In this document: piece by piece, positions 6,061 to 12,936 of the stretch
How the letters are laid out: each line of letters opens with the position of its first letter
How positions within the stretch are numbered: position 1 is the stretch's first letter
Program-made: the position numbers and the translations under genes
Assembly (NCBI GenBank): GCA_017511405.1
Contig: JAFWKB010000007.1
Span: 1 to 12,955 of the forward strand
Direction: 5' to 3'
Origin: Candidatus Saccharimonadota bacterium
GTDB lineage: Bacteria > Patescibacteriota > Saccharimonadia > Saccharimonadales > Saccharimonadaceae
DNA length: 12,955 nt
Notes under the pieces: model-generated
Databases searched by the model: none
The model's input: only the letters and a program-made list of their open reading frames with translations
What the model was told of the DNA's origin: nothing

Positions 6061-6089
6061 ATTTTAGCGAACTTATTTTGTTAAGTCAA
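6061..6089 (-). promoter_or_regulatory. Strong promoter of the surface locus
   Basis: TTGACT (6084-6089), 17 nt, TAAAAT (6061-6066) on the minus strand. Predicted transcription start about 6054, leader about 26 nt. Both boxes and the three bases before the -35 box (GTA) match the promoter at 4415-4443. Confidence 0.85.
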
Positions 6090-6208
6090 TACGCTTTTGG
6101 CAATTTTTGTCGTTACTTTTATTTTTGTCTCTATTGGAAATAGTTTTATCATGTTTTACAGTTTTTGCAACTTGCAAATTTCAAAAATATTATATTATAT
6201 ATACTATT
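6090..6208. other. AT-rich intergenic stretch after the ABC transporter gene
   Basis: No gene and no GC-rich hairpin terminator is visible between the ABC transporter stop and the surface-locus promoter. It holds a near-palindrome TTTGCAACTTGCAAA (6165-6179) and an AT tract (about 6185-6203). Upstream transcription might run on into the surface locus unless this AT-rich part ends it. Confidence 0.4.
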
Positions 6209-9200
6209 TTATTCCGTTCGTAAAGCTTCGACAGGGTCTTTTCTCGAGGCGGCTTTAGCAGGAATAAGACCACCTATTAGAGTTAGGAATATACTGAGAA
6301 CTACTAGGATAACTGCGGACGATGGCGCCAAAAAAGCGGAGAGTGGAAGATTATTCGTAAGATGATGTATGACCGCATTGATAATTGGGATAGTTATGTA
6401 AGAGAAGCCAATTCCAAAAAGGCCAGACAGAAAACCAATAATGAATGTTTCCGCATTAAAGATGCTAGAAATATTATGTTTAGAAGCGCCAATCGCGCGA
6501 AGAATTCCAATTTCTTTAGTACGTTCATAAACCGAGATATAAGTAATTACGCCAATCATGATGCTTGAGACGATGAGTGAAATAGATACAAAGGCGATTA
6601 GGACATAAGAAACAGCATTAACAATGGTTTTGACGCTCGACATGAGTACACCGGTTACGTCGCTATAGTTTATCTGTTTTTCCTTGTCAACTTTGTTGTT
6701 ATAGTCTTTGATAAACTTGAGGAAATTATCTTTCCCTTCGAAGCTTGAAAAATAATAGGAAATATAGGTCGGAGAATCGATATCTTGATAGCCGAGACTG
6801 ATAAGATTTGATTTTTGCGTCTTTTTATTATTGCTCATCATTGCGGAGACGACACGCATAAGCTCATCTTCGGAAAAATTTAGTTTAAAGGCAGATGTGA
6901 TTGCATCTGGGTCGATATTAATGCTTTTTGCGAAAGCGGTTGTCATATCCGCAACAAGCCCAGTCACTTCCGTCATAACCTCAGTTTTGATTTTGACATC
7001 GGTCATCATTTTGGCAAACTCCGACAGGGTTGCTTCAAGTTCGGCGCTAGAGACGATTCCCTGTTTAATGCTAGTGAAGAGAAAATCATTTTTCCTTGCG
7101 ACAGGGTCGGAAGGATCCTCGGTTAAGCTCGGGTCGATTGTATAATACGTCGTCGCGTAGGCCTCAAGGAAAGATTTTAAAATTCCGGAGAAAACAGATT
7201 TGAAATTGTCTTTCGGGATTTTGTAAGTTTCTTCGAGGTAAGAAAGCCGCTCTCCGGCGTCAAAAGTGTTAAGGAAATCCTCGGTGAGTTTTTCCGAATC
7301 GGATTTTTTATAGGTTTCATTAAGGTTATTATAGATTCCGTCTATAAATGATTCGATCGTAGACTTTAAATCATCAAGCGCAGGAGTCGTATCAACGTTG
7401 ATTGAATCCGCGATTTCGCTCATTTTAGGGGCGACAATGCCAGAAACGGTAGACTCGTCAAAATTGATATTGAAAGCTTCAGAAAGTTTAGCCTCGTCAA
7501 CGGAAACTAAATCGGAAAAACTATAGCCGAACTTTTCATCTTCCTGATCAAAACGAACATTTGAGAAAACATCTATTTCGGGATTTTCGAGCTGTTTTTT
7601 GACGATTTCAGTTTTAGCCGAGGAGTCGATAATGTAATTGACTAGCTCGGAAGTATAGTTTACGCCTTGAGTAAGGGCTTCGGTAGTTACGCCGTCTTTT
7701 ACTGTAATAACGCCAACCACTTTGAGCTTTGTGGATTTGTTCTTATAAACGTTTTCTAAAAACGATTTATCGTTCGACATGTCTTCATATACGTCATATT
7801 TAGAATTATATTCGTAGAGGTCGGCCGGAAGAATTAAACGCAAATCAAGATTGAGTAAATCTTCATAATCAATATAAACAGGCTCAGAGGTTACGTCGAC
7901 AGCTTCTCCAGACATAAGTTTCGTGACTAACGTGGAGAGCTCTGCGGTATCTTTGAGACCGAGTTCATAGGCGAGTACATCGGAAATTTCGCCTTCGTTG
8001 CCAAGGTTAATGATAATCTCATCATATTTTTCTGGCCAACGACCGGCAAGCATTTTATATTGAGAATTTAGAGTTTCTCTATCGGAAGTGATTTGAGAAA
8101 AAATTGAAGAAAAGGAAGAGTAACTCGAAAGCATAGAGTTATCTCCAAGGAGAGAAGAAAAGATATCGGAAGGGTTTAGTTTGGCAATTTTTTTCGCGGC
8201 GTCAATGGTATAGATATTTGGATCGATTGAATAGCCATAGGTAACTGAGGAGACATCGTTTTTAAGGGAGCTTGCATGCGCCTTGTAATAAGCGTCGAAA
8301 CTTTTGAGGTCGTTAGTGGCGACAGATTTAAGAATCGAAGTTAAGATTTGAGACTCGGCAATATCTTTTCCGAGCTCGCTACGTTTTTCATAATCGGTAA
8401 CATTTTCTCCGTCCGCCGCATATGTCGTAAAGAGTGAACTTAGAGAAAAGGATTCTTCTGTTATCGTTAGAGGATAAGATGAAAGTGCGTCCTCTTGAAT
8501 AGAATCGACATAATCTTGGAAACCGGTAGAAACGGCAAGAATTAAGGCGATACCAATTATTCCTATACTTCCAGCAACCGCTACGAGAATTGTTCTTCCC
8601 TTTTTTGTGAGCAAATTATTAAACGAAAGAGAAAGAGCCGTGAGAAAAGACATTTTGGTCTTTTTGGATTTTTCCTTTTTCTTTTCGGCGAACGAAGAAG
8701 AATCGATTTTTGAAGTTTTTCGGTGAGAAACTGTTTTGTCGGAGATAATATTGCCATCTTTGAGGTTGATAATGCGAGTAGAGTACTCTTTGGCAAGATC
8801 AGGGTTATGAGTAACCATGATGACGAGTTTTTCTTTGGAAATCTCCTTCAAAATATCCATAACTTGAACAGAGGTTTCTGAATCAAGAGCGCCGGTTGGC
8901 TCGTCAGCAAGAAGAATATCAGGATTATTAACGAGAGCACGAGCAATTGCAACGCGCTGCATCTGGCCCCCGGAAAGTTGGGCGGGGCGTTTATAGATAT
9001 GCTCTTTGAGTCCGACTTTTTCTAGAGCCTGTTTGGCACGACGAGTTCCTTCGGTTTTGGAAATCCCGGAAAGAGTTAACGCAAGACGGACATTAGAAAG
9101 AACGGTTTGGTGCGAGATTAAATTATAGCTTTGGAAGACAAAGCCAATACGGTGATTACGATAGGAGTCCCAGTCGGAATCGTGAAAGTTCTTTGTGGAG

Positions 9201-9400
9201 ATTCCGTCAATTATTAAGTCGCCAGAAGTGTAGTGGTCGAGACCACCAATAATGTTAAGAAGAGTGGTCTTTCCAGAGCCAGAAGGACCAAGAATGGAAA
9301 CGAAGCCAGATTCAGGAAACTTAAGGGTAACAGAATTAAGGGCGTTCTGATGGAAACCTCCAATAGAATAGACCTTTTTAATTCTATTTAACTCTAACAC
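6209..9400 (-). CDS. MacB-type ABC transporter, fused ATPase and FtsX-family permease
   Basis: 1063 residues from GTG 9400. The N-terminal ATPase has Walker A GPSGSGKT (38-45), Q-loop VFQ (Q90), signature LSGGQ (142-146), Walker B ILLADEP (162-168) and the switch His in VTHN (H198). A lysine-rich linker (about 240-250) leads to membrane segment 1 (about 271-291), an extracellular domain of about 630 residues, then three membrane segments (about 928-957, 984-1010, 1027-1047) with the FtsX-like ERTKEIGILRAIGASK and a closing PVEALRTE. This is MacB topology, so two copies would make a working dimer that transmits force rather than forming a channel. MacB's outer domain is much shorter, and no MacA-like partner is nearby. 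The protein has no cysteine. A longer start at GTG 9427 is possible but overlaps the -10 box and lacks a ribosome site. Substrate unknown: lipid, peptide or envelope protein handling are all possible. Confidence 0.9.
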   Translation of the reverse strand: MLELNRIKKVYSIGGFHQNALNSVTLKFPESGFVSILGPSGSGKTTLLNIIGGLDHYTSGDLIIDGISTKNFHDSDWDSYRNHRIGFVFQSYNLISHQTVLSNVRLALTLSGISKTEGTRRAKQALEKVGLKEHIYKRPAQLSGGQMQRVAIARALVNNPDILLADEPTGALDSETSVQVMDILKEISKEKLVIMVTHNPDLAKEYSTRIINLKDGNIISDKTVSHRKTSKIDSSSFAEKKKEKSKKTKMSFLTALSLSFNNLLTKKGRTILVAVAGSIGIIGIALILAVSTGFQDYVDSIQEDALSSYPLTITEESFSLSSLFTTYAADGENVTDYEKRSELGKDIAESQILTSILKSVATNDLKSFDAYYKAHASSLKNDVSSVTYGYSIDPNIYTIDAAKKIAKLNPSDIFSSLLGDNSMLSSYSSFSSIFSQITSDRETLNSQYKMLAGRWPEKYDEIIINLGNEGEISDVLAYELGLKDTAELSTLVTKLMSGEAVDVTSEPVYIDYEDLLNLDLRLILPADLYEYNSKYDVYEDMSNDKSFLENVYKNKSTKLKVVGVITVKDGVTTEALTQGVNYTSELVNYIIDSSAKTEIVKKQLENPEIDVFSNVRFDQEDEKFGYSFSDLVSVDEAKLSEAFNINFDESTVSGIVAPKMSEIADSINVDTTPALDDLKSTIESFIDGIYNNLNETYKKSDSEKLTEDFLNTFDAGERLSYLEETYKIPKDNFKSVFSGILKSFLEAYATTYYTIDPSLTEDPSDPVARKNDFLFTSIKQGIVSSAELEATLSEFAKMMTDVKIKTEVMTEVTGLVADMTTAFAKSINIDPDAITSAFKLNFSEDELMRVVSAMMSNNKKTQKSNLISLGYQDIDSPTYISYYFSSFEGKDNFLKFIKDYNNKVDKEKQINYSDVTGVLMSSVKTIVNAVSYVLIAFVSISLIVSSIMIGVITYISVYERTKEIGILRAIGASKHNISSIFNAETFIIGFLSGLFGIGFSYITIPIINAVIHHLTNNLPLSAFLAPSSAVILVVLSIFLTLIGGLIPAKAASRKDPVEALRTE

Positions 9401-9403
9401 ACT

Positions 9404-9410
9404 CTCTCCT
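9404..9410 (-). promoter_or_regulatory. Ribosome binding site fixing the ABC transporter start
   Basis: AGGAGAG lies 3 nt before GTG 9400, which is followed by LELNRIKKVY, the usual opening of such ATPases. The upstream in-frame GTG (9427) has no such site and lies next to the promoter -10 box. Confidence 0.75.
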
Positions 9411-9416
9411 GTTTTT

Positions 9417-9445
9417 ATTATATACACATAATAAGCTTAAGTCCA
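9417..9445 (-). promoter_or_regulatory. Promoter of the ABC transporter gene
   Basis: TGGACT (9440-9445), 17 nt, TATAAT (9417-9422) on the minus strand. The transcript should start near 9410, almost at the Shine-Dalgarno, so the leader is only about 10 nt. It diverges from the tRNA-Leu promoter; the two -35 boxes are about 11 bp apart. Confidence 0.65.
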
Positions 9446-9456
9446 GAAGATTTTTG

Positions 9457-9486
9457 TTGCGCAATTTAGGAAAACTGTGGTATAAT
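9457..9486 (+). promoter_or_regulatory. Promoter of tRNA-Leu
   Basis: A perfect TATAAT (9481-9486) is preceded by 18 nt and TTGCGC (9457-9462). The -10 box ends 21 nt before the first tRNA base. The -35 match is only partial. Confidence 0.7.
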
Positions 9487-9507
9487 ATGAGGGTACTTTT
9501 AAAATTT

Positions 9508-9597
9508 GCGCCCGTGGTGGAATTGGTAGACACGCTACCTTGAGGTGGTAGTGGCCATTTTAGTGCTGTGCTAGTTCGAGTCTAGTCGGGCGCACCA
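9508..9597 (+). tRNA. tRNA-Leu(GAG)
   Basis: 90 nt with a perfect acceptor stem GCGCCCG/CGGGCGC, anticodon stem CTACC/GGTAG around TTGAGGT (anticodon GAG), a long variable region as expected for a class II tRNA, and T arm GCTAG/CTAGT around TTCGAGT. CCA is encoded (9595-9597). It is the only plus-strand gene in the window and is transcribed alone between its own promoter and terminator. Confidence 0.96.
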
Positions 9598-9602
9598 TTG
9601 AC

Positions 9603-9630
9603 AAATTACGCGAATATTGCGTAATTTTTT
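9603..9630 (+). terminator. Rho-independent terminator of tRNA-Leu
   Basis: A 9-bp stem AAATTACGC (9603-9611) / GCGTAATTT (9619-9627) with a 7-nt loop runs into six T (9625-9630). It begins 6 nt past the tRNA. It lies between convergent genes and may also weakly end the minus-strand gene that stops at 9661. Confidence 0.88.
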
Positions 9631-9660
9631 GTTGCTGTTTTTGATGATTTTTGATAGTCG

Positions 9661-11388
9661 TTAAGGGGTGCGATTTTTAGTTTCTTTTTCGACACCCCAA
9701 TATTTTACATCAACAAACCGATCTGTTGGAACGACAAGGGAGAGGTCTTCGGAAAAGGTTTTCACGTTTTTGTCGAAATAGTAGCTCATATTGACCTGGA
9801 AAAGACCGATTGCCGGAGCATCTTCAACCCAACGCCTGAGGAAGGTTTCGTATTTGGCTTTTTTAGTTTCCTCGTCAGAAGATTCACGCGCAGATAGAAT
9901 CAAATCATCAGCAACGGAGCTGTTGTAGTTAGAAAGGTTAAGACCGGATTGAGAAGCTTGAGAAGAGTGATAATAGACGAGGAGGTCAGGATTTGCGCCG
10001 AGCTCAACCTCATAAATCAGCATGTCGTAGGCGCGGTTAGCAATAATGTTGACGATAAACTCTTGGCCAGGATCAAAGAATTGTTTGTTGACTGTAAAAC
10101 CGAGAGCTTCAAGTTGGCCAGCGACATCTTCGGCGATACTTGGGAAATAGCCAGTATTGATTGTGACGAGGTTGATAGTCTTTTCATCGAGGGAGGAAAC
10201 GGCATTTTTAGCAGATTCAACATTGAGAGCAGGAAGCTCAGGCCAAGTGTCGAGTTGGAGTTGGGAATTTAGGATTGGGTAGTCAAGAGCAAGCTCGTCG
10301 CCGATGAGGGTACGGATTTCTCCGACGTCAATTCCCTCTTGGATAGCTTTTCTAGTGTTTTTGTTCTTAAGAGTACCACTTTTTGTATTCATAAAGAGAA
10401 AAACGCCGGAGTTGATTGCGGTTTGTTTTTCGTAGATGGTTTTAGAAGCGACCTCGTTAGAATCGGTCGGGAGAAGATCGGCGGTCGCGGAAACGGCGCC
10501 AGCTTTAATTGCGTTTTTAATGTCATCAGTTTCTAGATAGGCATGAACAACAAAGTTATTGATTTTAGAACGGCCACGATAATAGTTTTCGTTAGCAACG
10601 AGATAGACTACGGATTCTCCAGTTGAACCAACGGCTTGGGATGCGTTGTAGGCGAAAGGCCCGGAGCTAATTGGATTAGAGGAGAAATTAGACTCAAGAA
10701 GGGTTGCCGGATCAGTTCCCTCGAGAATATGCTTGGGAAGAATCGGAAAATCAAGAGCGGAAGCGAATTCAGTATAGACGGCAGGGAGCTCAAAGATAAT
10801 TTCGCCGTTTTCATTTTCGCGAACAAGAACGCGGTTTAAATTCGAGGAATAGTTCGAGACGACGTTAGGGTTCTTGATTAAGTTGGCCGTAAAGATGACG
10901 TCTTCATTCGTCAAAGGAACTCCGTCTGACCAAAGTAAATTATCGCGAAGCTTGACTGTCCAGATTTTTCCGCTTTCGTCGGAGCGGACAGAGCGAGCGA
11001 GAACATTGCCAACGTGCCCAGAAGCATCAGAAGCAGTCAGGCTTAAAAACAGGAGCTTTGAGAGAGTTTTTTCACTGTTGGTTGAAGCGAAAAGCGGATT
11101 TAAAGTATTAACTTTTCCAAGAGTGGCCTCGGTGTAAGTTCCGCCCTCAGTATAGCCCGCAACAGTATAAGAATCGGTAAACCAAAAACTTTGGGTCAAA
11201 GCAAACATAAACAGAGCGATAACAATCAAGGCCCATTCAATAACAAAAAGGCGCACGTCGCCGATATGAGAAAGTCGGCGGAGAAAATTTTCCTTAATGT
11301 GTTCCTCGCCAGTAACGGCGGCTTCCTCAGAAATCAGCGAAAGTCGCTCTAATGCTGTTTGCCCACGCTTTCGAAATGGTCTTTTCAT
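9661..11388 (-). CDS. Membrane-anchored OppA/DppA-type peptide-binding protein
   Basis: 575 residues. A charged cytoplasmic N-terminus (1-46) is followed by one membrane segment (about 47-69) and an extracellular SBP_bac_5 fold: EGGTYTEATLGKVNTLNPLF (81-100) is the typical entry, followed by the landmarks WTVKLRDNLLWSDGVPLTNEDV and, later, NENYYRG. Such proteins bind oligopeptides, dipeptides or nickel for an ABC importer. Here a membrane anchor replaces the usual lipoprotein signal, and no permease or ATPase of the Opp/Dpp type is nearby. I found no cysteine. The ATG comes one base after the secG stop (TAA-T-ATG) with no Shine-Dalgarno, so its translation probably depends on secG. The setting next to secG may mean it acts at the protein export site, but that is inference. 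Confidence is high for the family, low for the substrate. Confidence 0.9.
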   Translation of the reverse strand: MKRPFRKRGQTALERLSLISEEAAVTGEEHIKENFLRRLSHIGDVRLFVIEWALIVIALFMFALTQSFWFTDSYTVAGYTEGGTYTEATLGKVNTLNPLFASTNSEKTLSKLLFLSLTASDASGHVGNVLARSVRSDESGKIWTVKLRDNLLWSDGVPLTNEDVIFTANLIKNPNVVSNYSSNLNRVLVRENENGEIIFELPAVYTEFASALDFPILPKHILEGTDPATLLESNFSSNPISSGPFAYNASQAVGSTGESVVYLVANENYYRGRSKINNFVVHAYLETDDIKNAIKAGAVSATADLLPTDSNEVASKTIYEKQTAINSGVFLFMNTKSGTLKNKNTRKAIQEGIDVGEIRTLIGDELALDYPILNSQLQLDTWPELPALNVESAKNAVSSLDEKTINLVTINTGYFPSIAEDVAGQLEALGFTVNKQFFDPGQEFIVNIIANRAYDMLIYEVELGANPDLLVYYHSSQASQSGLNLSNYNSSVADDLILSARESSDEETKKAKYETFLRRWVEDAPAIGLFQVNMSYYFDKNVKTFSEDLSLVVPTDRFVDVKYWGVEKETKNRTP

Positions 11389-11389
11389 A

Positions 11390-11617
11390 TTAAGAAGGAA
11401 TTAAAATAAGCCCCAAAATAGATAAAACGAAGATGACGGTAAAAACAATCGTAACATTAAACAAAGATTTGTCAAGTCCACGACGAGTCGTATAAAGTTC
11501 TCCAGAGCCACCAAGTCCAGCGCCGAGAGAAGCGCCACGTTGTTGCAACAAAATCAATACGATAACAAGGATAGCCGAAACTAAAATTGCCGTTTGAAAA
11601 ATAGGAACTAGATTCAT
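11390..11617 (-). CDS. SecG, protein-export translocase subunit
   Basis: 75 residues, the normal size for SecG, the small subunit of the SecYEG channel. Two hydrophobic segments (about 5-23 and 52-73) flank the conserved LLQQRGASLGAGLGGSGE loop (23-40) and the arginine pair TRRG. ATG at 11617 follows a perfect TATAAT by only 9 nt, leaving no room for a ribosome site, so the mRNA is probably leaderless. It is followed at one base by the peptide-binding protein, forming a two-gene unit. Confidence 0.95.
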   Translation of the reverse strand: MNLVPIFQTAILVSAILVIVLILLQQRGASLGAGLGGSGELYTTRRGLDKSLFNVTIVFTVIFVLSILGLILIPS

Positions 11618-11626
11618 AATGTTTCT

Positions 11627-11655
11627 ATTATAGATAATTTTAGGAAGAAATACAA
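11627..11655 (-). promoter_or_regulatory. secG promoter placed for a leaderless mRNA
   Basis: TTGTAT (11650-11655), 17 nt, TATAAT (11627-11632) on the minus strand. Only 9 nt separate the -10 box from the ATG, so transcription should start within about 0-4 nt of the start codon. The first bases after TATAAT (AGAA) match those before uvrC. Confidence 0.65.
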
Positions 11656-11661
11656 GGTTTT

Positions 11662-12921
11662 TTATTTGAGGAGACGCTTGCGCTTAAGGAGAGTATGGTA
11701 GGTAATTGCGAAGCGATGAGCCTCTTCGTCGATGCGGGCAATAAGGCGAGCGATATGAGAGTCGGAAGAGAGCTTAACGATTTCTAGATTCGGAGTGATA
11801 ATTTTGACGGGTGCGGATTTAGAATGGTCGCCGGACTTGTCTCGGCCGAGAACAGGGATATTTCTGTCGGCAAGGAGAGGAAGAATTGCGGAGACTTGAG
11901 GAATCCCGCCGTCGAGAACGATGAGGTCGGGAAAATCCCAGTTGGAGTGCTTTAAGCGACGGGTAATGACCTCCTGGAGAGAGGCAGTGTCGTTATTTTG
12001 TTGTTTTTTAAGTTTAAACTTTCGATATTCGGAGCGATCAGAAACGCCGTTCGTAAAGACGACCATAGAGGCGACAACATCTTGACCGGATTGATGAGAA
12101 ATGTCATAACCTTCGATTCGGCGAGGAGGTTTTTCGAGATTAAGGAGTCGTTGGAGGTCGCGGAGAGCTTGGTCGGAAGAAATGTCGAGAAATTCTTTGT
12201 CGGAAAAAACAATTTTCTTTTTAAGACCCTTGAGTCCAAAAAGCTCATTGCGGAGCTCGGCGGCGCGTTCATAGTTCCCTTTTGAAGCTTCAAGTTTCAT
12301 CTCGGCTTCAAGATCTTTAAGGAGTTTTTGACGGTCACCTTCAAGATAGCGAATAAGATTGTTTAGAGTTTTATGATAATCTTTCGGAGTTGTTTTTCCG
12401 ATTTCGATTCCAGGAGTAAGACCGAGGTCGGTATCGAGAGTTTTCTTGCCGGTATAGGGTTTATCATAAAACGGAAAAATCTTGCGGAGAATTCGGAGAG
12501 CGGTTGCTATGGTAGTTTTTGCATAGAAAGGGCCGATATAGCGAGCATTGTCACCGAGAGGTTGGCGAGTCATAGAGACGTAGGGGATTTCAGATTTGCT
12601 GTCGATTCTGACGTAAGAAACGGTTTTATCGTCACGAAGAAGAATGTTCCATTTCGGCATATAGCGTTTTATCATTTCGCTTTCAAGGAAAAGCGCATCC
12701 ATCTCAGTATCGACTACAATCCAGTCGGTCATATAAATCTCTTCAACAAGGGCAGCAGTTTTCGGGTCGCGGTCTTTTGATTTTTGGAAATATTGGCGGA
12801 CGCGGTTTTTAAGGACGGCGGCCTTGCCAACATAAATAATCTCCCCGGCTTTATTTTTGTGGAAATAAACTCCAGGAGAGCTCGGAAGGGTTTTAAGTTT
12901 TGCCTTTAGAGCGTCGTTCAT
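11662..12921 (-). CDS. UvrC, excinuclease subunit C (short, cysteine-free form)
   Basis: 419 residues; UvrC is usually about 600. It makes the two cuts around a DNA lesion in nucleotide excision repair with UvrA and UvrB. Seen here: GIY-YIG nuclease domain (PGVY 16-19, YVGKA 30-34, NRVRQYF 39-45, FLE with E80), UVR motif for UvrB binding (NYERAAELRNELFGLK, 216-231), and RNase H-like nuclease (GYDISHQSG 271-279 with D273, D311, LDGG with D337, EEAHRFAI with H402). The region that normally carries four iron-sulfur cysteines (about 148-182) keeps its framing but has no cysteine, and the whole protein has none. It ends right after HRFAITYH, so the C-terminal double helix-hairpin-helix domain is missing. 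The clean stop and intact catalytic residues argue for a reduced lineage form, not a pseudogene. Confidence 0.93.
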   Translation of the reverse strand: MNDALKAKLKTLPSSPGVYFHKNKAGEIIYVGKAAVLKNRVRQYFQKSKDRDPKTAALVEEIYMTDWIVVDTEMDALFLESEMIKRYMPKWNILLRDDKTVSYVRIDSKSEIPYVSMTRQPLGDNARYIGPFYAKTTIATALRILRKIFPFYDKPYTGKKTLDTDLGLTPGIEIGKTTPKDYHKTLNNLIRYLEGDRQKLLKDLEAEMKLEASKGNYERAAELRNELFGLKGLKKKIVFSDKEFLDISSDQALRDLQRLLNLEKPPRRIEGYDISHQSGQDVVASMVVFTNGVSDRSEYRKFKLKKQQNNDTASLQEVITRRLKHSNWDFPDLIVLDGGIPQVSAILPLLADRNIPVLGRDKSGDHSKSAPVKIITPNLEIVKLSSDSHIARLIARIDEEAHRFAITYHTLLKRKRLLK

Positions 12922-12930
12922 GCTTCTTCT

Positions 12931-12936
12931 ATTATA
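12931..12936 (-). promoter_or_regulatory. -10 box of uvrC, placed for a leaderless mRNA
   Basis: A perfect TATAAT ends 9 nt before the uvrC ATG, the same distance as at secG. The -35 region falls at or beyond the window edge. AGAAG between the box and the ATG could serve as a weak ribosome site if a further upstream promoter is used. Confidence 0.5.

Noticed and set aside
9401..9427. GTG at 9427 as the start of the ABC transporter
   Set aside because: It overlaps the TATAAT box and has no ribosome site, whereas GTG 9400 follows AGGAGAG at a workable distance and opens directly into the ATPase domain.
12373..12780. 135-residue plus-strand frame inside uvrC
   Set aside because: Antisense to conserved UvrC sequence, no promoter or ribosome site, no known motif.
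516..12921. Use of genetic code 25 (TGA as glycine), as in some other Patescibacteria
   Set aside because: All genes are full length in the standard code without internal TGA; absence of TGA as a stop in nine genes is compatible with ordinary TAA preference.
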